From Acidobacteriota bacterium (GTDB taxonomy: Bacteria; Acidobacteriota; Terriglobia; Acidoferrales; UBA7541), in the NCBI GenBank assembly GCA_019239815.1, contig JAFAZL010000376.1, positions 1-11,651 of the forward strand: a DNA stretch of 11,651 nucleotides. The letters run 5' to 3'. Positions 6,890 through 11,651 of this stretch are shown piece after piece. Within the stretch, counting starts at the first letter, position 1. Each line of letters starts with the position of its first letter. The translations under genes were made by a program, and so were the position numbers. Under the pieces are notes generated by a model, which worked only from the letters and a program-made list of their open reading frames with translations, was not told where the DNA came from and searched no databases.

Positions 6890-8083
6890 GTGGAAACTAC
6901 CTTTTACATTCTGTCGATTGTGCAGATCGCGCTCGGTCTTTACCTTCTCGTGCAAGGTCTGCAATGGCTCTCCTACGCCCGCCGCCGTGCCATGGCCGAC
7001 GCCGGCTTCTACGCGCCGCGCACGGCAGTGCTGTGTTCCTGCAAAGGTCTTGAACCCGGCCTCGAACGCAATCTCACAACGCTCACCGAATTCGATCACC
7101 AGAATTACGAAGTCTTCTTCGTTCTCGCCTCCGAGTCCGACCCCGCTTACGCCATCGTCAAACGCGTAACGGCAACTTCGCGCCCCAAGGCACACGTTCT
7201 CATCGCCGGCGCACCCGTAGAATGCGGCGAAAAAGTGAACAATCTCCGTTTCGCCATCGAGCAGATTCCGACGGACTTCGAGTTTCTAGCCTTCGCGGAT
7301 TCCGACGGCCGGCCTGGCAAGTCGTGGCTCAAGCGCCTGGTTGCTCCGCTATCCGACTCACGAATCGGGGCAACGACGACCATGCGCTGGCTCATCCCGA
7401 ATCGCAGCGATTTTCCATCGGCGCTGCTCGCCGCATGGAACGCACCCGTCGTCACCATGCTCACCGAGAAAGGCAAGAATTTTTGCTGGGGCGGCGGCAC
7501 CGCGATTCGGCGCAGCCTCTTCGATCAACTCGGCGTCGTCGAAGAGTGGAAATCTTCCGTCAGCGACGACTATTCTCTGACGCGCCTGTTGCATCAGGCC
7601 GGTCGATCGATCATGTTTCTTCCCGATTGCCTGACGGTTTCCTACGTTGAGGCCACTTTCGCCAGCCTACTGGAATTCACCAATCGCCAGATTTTGATCA
7701 CCCGCGTCTACGCCGAGCGGATGTGGGCCTTCGGATTCGCAACGCACACTCTCTATTGCCTGACTTTGCTGCTCGGCATCCTGCTTACGCTAGGCGACGT
7801 CGCTGCCGGATTGCCCGCGTTTCATCATGCAGTTCTGACGTTTCTTCCCGTGCTCCTTGGCATGATGCGCAGCAGCCTCCGCGTCGCCGCCGTCACGGAT
7901 GTCTTGTCCTCGCTGCGTGGGCAGATCATGGGTCAAGCATGGATCTACATTCTGCTGACGGTTATCATCCCGTTCCTATATCTCGTGAACTTCGTCATGT
8001 CTTTGGTCACGCGGAAAATTCGCTGGCGCACCATCACGTACGAACTCATCTCTCCAAATCAAACACGCATCCTCGCGAACTGA
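6890..8083 (+). CDS. Membrane glycosyltransferase family 2, HpnI / ceramide glucosyltransferase-like, 397 aa
   Basis: Transfers a sugar from a nucleotide donor, probably to a membrane lipid on the cytoplasmic face. An N-terminal membrane helix (5-27) anchors a GT-A domain (about 44-275) with the first acidic site ESD 82-84, GEKVNNL (113-119), the metal-binding ADSD 136-139 and the base-like SDD 225-227. A relaxed version of the Q/RxxRW motif follows (NRQILITRVY 265-274, Tyr in place of Trp). Three to four C-terminal spans follow (about 283-301, 312-326, 349-372), ending in KIRWRTITYEL, a tail seen in the HpnI and ceramide glucosyltransferase-like group. The start GTG 6890 lacks a Shine-Dalgarno. 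Hopanoid glycosylation genes (hpnH, hpnK, shc) are absent nearby, so HpnI identity is not established; a sphingolipid or diacylglycerol acceptor is equally possible. Confidence 0.87.
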   Translation: METTFYILSIVQIALGLYLLVQGLQWLSYARRRAMADAGFYAPRTAVLCSCKGLEPGLERNLTTLTEFDHQNYEVFFVLASESDPAYAIVKRVTATSRPKAHVLIAGAPVECGEKVNNLRFAIEQIPTDFEFLAFADSDGRPGKSWLKRLVAPLSDSRIGATTTMRWLIPNRSDFPSALLAAWNAPVVTMLTEKGKNFCWGGGTAIRRSLFDQLGVVEEWKSSVSDDYSLTRLLHQAGRSIMFLPDCLTVSYVEATFASLLEFTNRQILITRVYAERMWAFGFATHTLYCLTLLLGILLTLGDVAAGLPAFHHAVLTFLPVLLGMMRSSLRVAAVTDVLSSLRGQIMGQAWIYILLTVIIPFLYLVNFVMSLVTRKIRWRTITYELISPNQTRILAN

Positions 8084-8154
8084 GTACCGAGGGGTATTTT
8101 CAAGAAGGAAACACGCGAAAATTCAGCCTGCATTTAAGGTATGCTGGGTGGGCT

Positions 8155-8383
8155 CGTACTAGGTGACGGTGGGTGGGGACAGGGCGCTAGAAAGGTCCTG
8201 TGGAAAAATTCCGTAGCGATATCTCTCGATTCGGCGTAACCGTTTACTGCGGAAAAATTGCGTAGTACATGCAATTCCTACCGCTATATTGCACTGCCCC
8301 AAAGTACTAGGGGGAAATAAGTATAGCGATTTTAGCAAGTTGTAGTACCCGGGGTTTTAGGCGAATTATTTGCATAGTATTAG
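8155..8383. promoter_or_regulatory. Cluster of five TAGTAC / GTACTA-type sites
   Basis: GTACTAGG at 8156-8163, GTAGTAC at 8262-8268, GTACTAGGGG at 8304-8313, GTAGTACCC at 8342-8350 and a variant TAGTATTAG at 8375-8383. The first and third are in one orientation, the second and fourth in the other. The last four are about 30-40 bases apart, and the final one overlaps the place of a -35 for the TATAAA box at 8398. This looks like a multi-site operator. The binding protein is unknown. Confidence 0.4.
8202..8265 (+). repeat. Direct repeat GGAAAAATTsCGTAG, two copies 49 bases apart
   Basis: Copies GGAAAAATTCCGTAG (8202-8216) and GGAAAAATTGCGTAG (8251-8265) agree in 14 of 15 bases. The second runs straight into the GTAGTAC site, the first into TAGCGAT, which recurs at 8324-8330. 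Confidence 0.8.
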
Positions 8384-8397
8384 AATTGGGTGGGTCG

Positions 8398-8405
8398 TAT
8401 AAAAT
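8398..8405 (+). promoter_or_regulatory. Possible promoter -10 of the LuxR-type gene leader
   Basis: TATAAAAT is the best -10 match in the region and would start transcription near 8411. The hexamer at -35 spacing (TAGTAT 8375-8380) does not match TTGACA, as in promoters that need an activator. It would give a leader of about 210 bases before GTG 8620. Confidence 0.4.
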
Positions 8406-8414
8406 AACGTTTTC

Positions 8415-8551
8415 GCGAGCGAGTTCTTAGGGTGCTCCTTCTCACGTCTCGGCGTGCTGGTCTGAGGGTTTACGCTGGGTCCCCAAAGCCCCCAAAACTT
8501 GGCTTACACCCGGTCGCTCGCAGTAGCAGGCAAGACGCCTCGCCAAGAGGC
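8415..8551 (+). ncRNA. Candidate structured leader RNA
   Basis: GCGAGCGA (8415-8422) is the exact reverse complement of TCGCTCGC (8514-8521), enclosing 91 bases. Nested inside are CACG/CGTG (8443-8446, 8453-8456), GGGT/ACCC (8477-8480, 8508-8511) and AAGCC/GGCTT (8486-8490, 8501-8505). A GCCTC/GAGGC hairpin with five-base loop follows (8537-8541, 8547-8551). The outer pairing begins a few bases after the start predicted from TATAAAAT. No terminator T-run follows, so a 5' leader is more likely than a free small RNA. It matches no riboswitch class I can name. Confidence 0.33.
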
Positions 8552-8581
8552 TAACAATAAAATCCAAGCAGGTCTCTGAAT

Positions 8582-8600
8582 GTCGAGGCGACGTCGAGGC
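8582..8600 (+). repeat. Tandem GTCGAGGC pair before the regulator RBS
   Basis: GTCGAGGC occurs at 8582-8589 and 8593-8600, eleven bases apart (one DNA helical turn), ending eight bases before the GGAGGGG ribosome site (8608-8614). It may be an operator or part of the leader structure. Confidence 0.45.
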
Positions 8601-8619
8601 TTTGCCCGGAGGGGTGCAC

Positions 8620-9246
8620 GTGAAAGTAGTCCGCAGAACAGAACAGCCGCACAACGGTGAAACACACCAATTAAATCGGGCCATTCCCTCGCGAGAAACC
8701 TACTTTTTCTATGAGAAAAATACTGGGGTTTCGCATTTCCATGTCGACGCCGGTCCTGATGGGCAGTTTCCGGTCGAGGAAGCTGCCGGTCTCCTGGCGA
8801 TGCACTGCATGGTCCGCGGTCAGTCTCCTCGCGACTACGTGGTGATGGTGGAAGCAGCTCACGATTCCCTGGAAGGTCTCACGGAAAAGGCTGAGAAGCT
8901 TCTGCAAGCCGGACACTCGGTGGGCAGCTCGGTCAAGCTGACGCGCCGCGAAGAAGAAGTGCTGGGCGGCGTGATGCGCAGCCTGGCAAACAAGGAAATC
9001 GCCGCCACGCTGAATCTCTCAGAGCGCACGGTGAAGTTCCATGTTTCGTCGCTCCTGACGAAATTCCGCGTTCGCGGCCGCATGGAATTGGTTCGCGAGG
9101 CGACTCGTCGCACGCCGGCGATGCAAGGTCCGCAGAGCATCGCTACCCGCGAAGCGCGTGGAAACTACATGGGCCAACCGCCCAGCTTCCACAGCGCACC
9201 GCGCGTCGGCCCAATCGCCATGGCCAAGCGCCACGCTCTGGCGTAA
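8620..9246 (+). CDS. LuxR-family HTH regulator without a receiver domain, 208 aa
   Basis: Transcription regulator with a GerE/LuxR-type helix-turn-helix at about residues 107-160 (LTRREEEVLGGV, NKEIAATLNLSERTVKFHVSSLL, then RVRGRMELV), the arrangement seen in NarL/FixJ-type DNA-binding domains. The part before it (1-105) is not a CheY-like receiver and shows none of its Asp/Lys residues. It contains an acidic-aromatic stretch (ETYFFYEKNTGVSHFHVDAGPDG) and a helical stretch (SLEGLTEKAEKLLQAG) leading to the HTH. A basic, Pro/Gly-rich tail of about 48 residues follows. Three in-frame starts exist (TTG 8602, GTG 8614, GTG 8620); 8620 is chosen because GGAGG (8608-8612) is seven bases upstream. 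The gene stands alone behind a long control region, and autoregulation is plausible. Target genes are unknown. Confidence 0.9.
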   Translation: MKVVRRTEQPHNGETHQLNRAIPSRETYFFYEKNTGVSHFHVDAGPDGQFPVEEAAGLLAMHCMVRGQSPRDYVVMVEAAHDSLEGLTEKAEKLLQAGHSVGSSVKLTRREEEVLGGVMRSLANKEIAATLNLSERTVKFHVSSLLTKFRVRGRMELVREATRRTPAMQGPQSIATREARGNYMGQPPSFHSAPRVGPIAMAKRHALA

Positions 9247-9300
9247 TCCAAACTTGCGGCTCAGTTTTAGCCGCGCTCCGAAATTGCTGAGGGGCAATAG

Positions 9301-9337
9301 AAAAGGCCCGGTCCAGAAAATTTGGATCGGGCCTTTT
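9301..9337. terminator. Bidirectional terminator between the LuxR-type gene and sodA
   Basis: A 15-bp stem, AAAAGGCCCGGTCCA (9301-9315) with TGGATCGGGCCTTTT (9323-9337), with one G-T wobble and a seven-base loop. A-run and T-run flank it on both sides, so each strand reads a GC-rich hairpin ending in U's. It lies 54 bases after the regulator stop and 96 bases beyond the sodA stop, serving both convergent genes. Confidence 0.93.
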
Positions 9338-9371
9338 ACTTTTCGTTCGAGATCAACCACCGTCGTGTAGA

Positions 9372-9389
9372 GGCGCAGCATGCTGCGCC
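9372..9389. repeat. 18-bp perfect palindrome, REP-like
   Basis: GGCGCAGCATGCTGCGCC is perfectly self-complementary, preceded by GTAGA and followed by CC. Similar GTAGGGGC-type palindromes occur dispersed in many bacterial genomes. It lies in the non-coding gap between the bidirectional terminator and the sodA stop. There is no T-run, so it is not a terminator. Confidence 0.6.
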
Positions 9390-9433
9390 CCATGTCCGCA
9401 CGATATCTACCTCATCGCGGTTCGGTTTTTTCG

Positions 9434-10045
9434 TTACTTCTTCGACTTATCAAACAAATCCGACGCCGAATCCCAATTCACCACGTTCCACCATGCCGCA
9501 ATGTAATCCGGCCGCTTGTTCTGATACTTCAGGTAGTAGGCATGCTCCCAAACGTCGAGGCCGAGCACTGCCTTCGCCTTCAGCGAAATCGGCGTGTCCT
9601 GGTTTGGCGTCGAATCGATCGCCAGCTTGCCATCCTTCACAACGAGCCAAGCCCAGCCCGACCCAAAGCGCCCGACTCCGGCAGCAGCAAACTTCGTCTT
9701 GAATTCTTCGAACGAGCCAAACGTCGACTTAATCGCGTCGCCCAGCGCGCCCTTCGGCTCGCCGCCTCCGCCCTTCTTCATCTGGGTCCAGAACAGCGAG
9801 TGATTCCAGTGACCGCCCGCGTTGTTGCGAACGGCGTTGCGGATGCTCTCCGGAATCGCATCAAGGTTGCTCAGCAACTCTTCCAGCGATTTCGACTGCA
9901 AGTCGGCATGGCCTTCGAGAGCCTTGTTGAGGTTGGTCACATATGCGGCGTGATGCTTGTCATGATGGATTTCCATCGTCTTCGCGTCGATGTGTGGCTC
10001 GAGCGCGTCGAACGAGTACGGCAGCGGGGGCACTGAGAATGCCAC
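9434..10045 (-). CDS. sodA: Superoxide dismutase, Mn/Fe family, Mn-like, 203 aa
   Basis: Converts superoxide to hydrogen peroxide and oxygen. The full family length is present. Metal ligands are H27 (MEIHHDKHH), H82 ([10 protein letters not shown]), D164 and H168 ([14 protein letters not shown]). Second-shell residues favour manganese: Gly-Gly at 77-78 where iron enzymes usually have Ala-Gln, and Gln149 in PNQDTP. Metal preference cannot be proven from sequence and cambialistic use is possible. There is no signal peptide, so it is a cytoplasmic enzyme. The start is GTG 10045, with GGAGG (10053-10057 on the - strand) seven bases upstream and the typical opening [19 protein letters not shown]. 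It is a single-gene unit convergent with the LuxR-type gene and in the same direction as queG, but separated from it by 295 bases. Confidence 0.97.
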   Translation of the reverse strand: MAFSVPPLPYSFDALEPHIDAKTMEIHHDKHHAAYVTNLNKALEGHADLQSKSLEELLSNLDAIPESIRNAVRNNAGGHWNHSLFWTQMKKGGGGEPKGALGDAIKSTFGSFEEFKTKFAAAGVGRFGSGWAWLVVKDGKLAIDSTPNQDTPISLKAKAVLGLDVWEHAYYLKYQNKRPDYIAAWWNVVNWDSASDLFDKSKK

Positions 10046-10063
10046 GGTAGTTCCTCCATTGTG

Positions 10064-10092
10064 AGATTAGGTCCGAAATTCGTTTGCGCTAA
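10064..10092 (-). promoter_or_regulatory. Candidate sodA promoter
   Basis: On the - strand TTAGCG (10087-10092) and TAATCT (10064-10069) stand 17 bases apart, with transcription predicted to start near 10057, about 12 bases before the GTG. That is close to the ribosome site, so the real start may lie slightly upstream. The -35 overlaps a duplicated GCTAAC. Confidence 0.35.
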
Positions 10093-10098
10093 CGCTAA

Positions 10099-10120
10099 CT
10101 TGTTGCGAGTTCTTGTTGCG
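10099..10120. repeat. Direct repeat CTTGTTGCG upstream of sodA
   Basis: CTTGTTGCG occurs at 10099-10107 and 10112-10120, 13 bases apart. The pair lies just upstream of the proposed sodA -35, where an activator or redox regulator could bind. Possibly chance. Confidence 0.35.
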
Positions 10121-10222
10121 GTGCTTGCTTGCGAAGGCTGGAAACGAGCGGCCGTCCAAACAATGCTTTCCGATCAAACCTGCGTGATAGCTCCGTCGCG
10201 AAGATAACCCCGCGGCGGCCTT

Positions 10223-10254
10223 CGGTTGCATCCGCGCACGGACAACTGCAACCG
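10223..10254. other. Strong hairpin in the sodA-queG spacer
   Basis: CGGTTGCA (10223-10230) pairs with TGCAACCG (10247-10254), and TCCG (10231-10234) with CGGA (10239-10242), giving a 12-bp stem with a four-base bulge (CAAC) and the loop CGCA. No T-run follows on either strand. It lies 87 bases downstream of the queG stop and upstream of the proposed sodA promoter. The rest of the 10046-10340 spacer holds two weaker stems (GCCGC/GCGGC 10271-10285; GTGAAGC/GCTTCAC 10305-10325) and no gene. Confidence 0.5.
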
Positions 10255-10340
10255 GCGCTGCGATTATACCGCCGCTATATGCGGCCACGTAAAGAGGCGA
10301 AGGTGTGAAGCTCGCTTCGCTTCACCGAACTCTCTACAGC

Positions 10341-11474
10341 TCATTGGATGCGGGACAAAGCCCAAAGGGCAGATTCTGCAATCACGGGGTCGTTCGACGC
10401 CGAAAGTTTTTGTAACACCGCGAGAACTTCTCGATGCGCAGAGCCGCCACGTTCGAACCTCGCGTTGCCAAGCGCGATGCATGCGTTCCGCACAATCCCG
10501 CGATGCTTCGTCCTTTTGATCGCACTCCCGCGAAACACCGTCTTGTAGTCGTCCTCGTTGATCGCCGCGAGAGCCGTCAGCTTCGGCCGGAATAGGGACG
10601 TGAGCTCGCTGCCTACCTTCCCGTCGAACGCTCGAGGCTCAAATTCAGTGAGCGAAGTTGTCGGCGCCCGCCGGTTCCACGGACAGACATCTTGGCAGAT
10701 ATCGCAGCCATAAACGTGATTCCCGATCGCCTCGCGAAACTCTTCCGGAATCTCGCCGCGATGCTCGATCGTCAAATACGAAATGCACCGCCGCGCATCC
10801 ATTTCATACGGGGCAATCAGCGCGTCGGTCGGACAAGCCTCGATGCACCGAGTACAAGTTCCGCAAAGATCCGTAGGCGCCTCATCGGCGCGAAGCGACG
10901 GCGTCAGCTCCAACGTAGTCAGCACGACTCCAAGAAAGAACCACGACCCCATCTGCTGATTCAGCACGAGCGTATTCTTCCCAATCCACCCGATTCCTGC
11001 GTGCTTCGCGAAGATCCTCTCCTGCAACGGCCCAGTATCCGCATACGCCAGCGCTTCGAATGCCCCACCGAATCGTTCGCGCATTTCCGTGACCAGCACA
11101 TTCAGCCGGCTTCGCAACACGTCGTGATAGTCGTCGCCCCACGCGTAACGTGAGATCCACCCTCGCGGCTCGCCGTCCTCTTCAGCGCCCATCGTGCTCC
11201 CATTCTCACCATCGAACTCAATCGACTTCGGCAGCGCGCTGCTGTAATTCATCCCGCAAACAATCACGCTCCTCGAGCCTGCCAAAACACGCGCCGGATC
11301 GCAGCGCCGCGCGTCCCCCAAATATTTCATTTCGCCCGCAAACCCACGAGCGAACCATTCCTGCGCATCAGCCAACTCCGGAAACTTCTCCGCCGGAGCC
11401 ACGCCGCACAACTCAAATCCAAGAGCACGCACTCGCTCTCCAATCCACGCCGTATCGACACTAGTCCTGATCAT
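10341..11474 (-). CDS. queG: Epoxyqueuosine reductase QueG, 377 aa
   Basis: Catalyses the last step of queuosine synthesis, reducing epoxyqueuosine to queuosine in the wobble position of GUN-anticodon tRNAs, using cobalamin and two [4Fe-4S] clusters in the cytoplasm. Counting from ATG 11474: cobalamin-binding N-terminal domain with ISRYAWGDDYHDV (about 107-119) and the ADTGP motif with proposed proton donor Asp146; GIGWIGKNT (160-168); ferredoxin-type clusters with C204, C207, C210, C214 and C230, C257, C260, C264 (ending CDICQDVCPWN); C-terminal HEAT-like helices (about 325-377). An acidic insert (about 83-104, GENGSTMGAEEDGE) precedes ISRYAWG and looks longer than usual. A GTG directly before the ATG is an alternative start; no Shine-Dalgarno is clear. 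No other queuosine genes are nearby. Confidence 0.96.
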   Translation of the reverse strand: MIRTSVDTAWIGERVRALGFELCGVAPAEKFPELADAQEWFARGFAGEMKYLGDARRCDPARVLAGSRSVIVCGMNYSSALPKSIEFDGENGSTMGAEEDGEPRGWISRYAWGDDYHDVLRSRLNVLVTEMRERFGGAFEALAYADTGPLQERIFAKHAGIGWIGKNTLVLNQQMGSWFFLGVVLTTLELTPSLRADEAPTDLCGTCTRCIEACPTDALIAPYEMDARRCISYLTIEHRGEIPEEFREAIGNHVYGCDICQDVCPWNRRAPTTSLTEFEPRAFDGKVGSELTSLFRPKLTALAAINEDDYKTVFRGSAIKRTKHRGIVRNACIALGNARFERGGSAHREVLAVLQKLSASNDPVIAESALWALSRIQ

Positions 11475-11651
11475 CACATCCCAATTGTGGCAGCAAGCAA
11501 TTCAAAGCGCGAAGCTTTGAACAAACTTCATCAAGACTCAAAACGTGAAATCAGCAAAAGGAGGGAACCACGAGCACCGAACAAACTCGCTAAGACTGAA
11601 AACTCCGCACCACCACGTTTTCGTCAGAAAAAACTTCAAACACCGTGAACA
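11475..11651. other. Non-coding right end with hairpin and imperfect repeat
   Basis: No gene is seen. TTCAAAGC (11501-11508) pairs with GCTTTGAA (11514-11521) around a five-base loop, GCGAA, just upstream of queG. GAACAAACTTCATCAAGACT (from 11519) recurs as a near copy, GAACAAACTCGCTAAGACT (from 11579), 60 bases later. An AAAGGAGGG at about 11557-11566 looks like a ribosome site, but no start codon follows at a fitting distance. Confidence 0.5.

Larger units (their letters stand above)
8084..8619. other. Gene-free 536-base region with repeats and possible regulatory RNA
   Basis: No credible protein-coding frame is found here on either strand. Composition changes sharply: 8281-8400 is about 42% GC by count, against about 62% in a sampled stretch of the preceding gene. 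The left part (8084-8200) holds two TGGGTGGG blocks. The middle (8201-8400) holds a duplicated 15-mer and several TAGTAC-type sites. A TATAAAAT box lies at 8398-8405. The right part (8411-8600) contains nested inverted repeats and a short tandem repeat just before the ribosome site of the LuxR-type gene. No terminator with a T-run is seen after the glycosyltransferase. The region is best read as an unusually long control region and leader for the regulator gene. Confidence 0.7.

Noticed and set aside
6890..8083. Firm call of hopanoid glycosyltransferase hpnI
   Set aside because: The protein resembles that group, but no hopanoid genes are nearby and the acceptor cannot be told from sequence.
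7723..8166. 147-aa frame running past the glycosyltransferase stop
   Set aside because: Mostly a shifted frame of the glycosyltransferase; the extension into the intergenic region has no independent start or ribosome site.
8155..8383. CRISPR array
   Set aside because: The repeated units are short, differ in orientation and spacing, and have no uniform spacers or cas genes nearby.
8470..8521. Cyclic di-GMP (GEMM) riboswitch, suggested by CCAAAGCC
   Set aside because: The rest of the conserved aptamer core and the tetraloop-receptor arrangement are not found; a single short match is not enough.
9256..9274. GCGGCT/AGCCGC hairpin as terminator of the LuxR-type gene
   Set aside because: Six-bp stem with no T-run after it; the 15-bp bidirectional terminator at 9301-9337 fits far better.

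Overview
The window (11,651 bases, high GC in the genes) reads like a chromosomal segment of an acidobacterium, probably of the Terriglobia/Koribacter type. This is inferred from protein style only: a Hanks-type kinase with an N-terminal zinc ribbon and a large membrane domain, a stand-alone LuxR-type regulator behind a long A+T-richer leader, many genes without a Shine-Dalgarno sequence, and mostly single-gene units. No rRNA or other taxonomic marker is present, so the assignment is tentative. I see no phage genes, transposase, CRISPR array or tRNA.

Layout, left to right. (1) A Lon protease gene (+), cut at its 5' end by the window edge, ends at a textbook terminator. (2) A basic orphan protein of 196 aa (+) follows, convergent with (3) a 980-aa membrane Ser/Thr kinase (-). 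(4) From a shared upstream region a SnoaL/NTF2-like protein (+) diverges from the kinase; it is convergent with (5) a YbjQ/UPF0145 protein (-). (6) A family 2 membrane glycosyltransferase (+), resembling HpnI/ceramide glucosyltransferases, diverges from YbjQ. (7) Positions 8084-8619 form a 536-base gene-free region full of short repeats, ending in possible RNA structure in front of (8) a LuxR-type HTH regulator (+). (9) A bidirectional terminator and an 18-bp perfect palindrome separate it from (10) a Mn-type superoxide dismutase (-). (11) After a 295-base spacer with a strong hairpin comes epoxyqueuosine reductase queG (-). (12) The last 174 bases are non-coding and hold a hairpin and a 60-base-spaced imperfect repeat.

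The genes do not form one pathway. Themes are protein quality control (Lon), oxidative stress (SOD), signalling (kinase, LuxR-type regulator), envelope lipid glycosylation (glycosyltransferase) and tRNA modification (QueG).

The part least explained by known families is 8084-8619. It carries five TAGTAC/GTACTA-type sites in alternating orientation, a 15-base direct repeat, three TGGGTGGG blocks, a TATAAAAT promoter-like box, and an 8-bp inverted repeat that begins about where transcription from that box would start. The kinase, with its repeated Thr-Leu-Asp-Ser-Pro segment and about ten membrane spans, is the most unusual protein. I found no clear evidence of a complete new multi-gene system.
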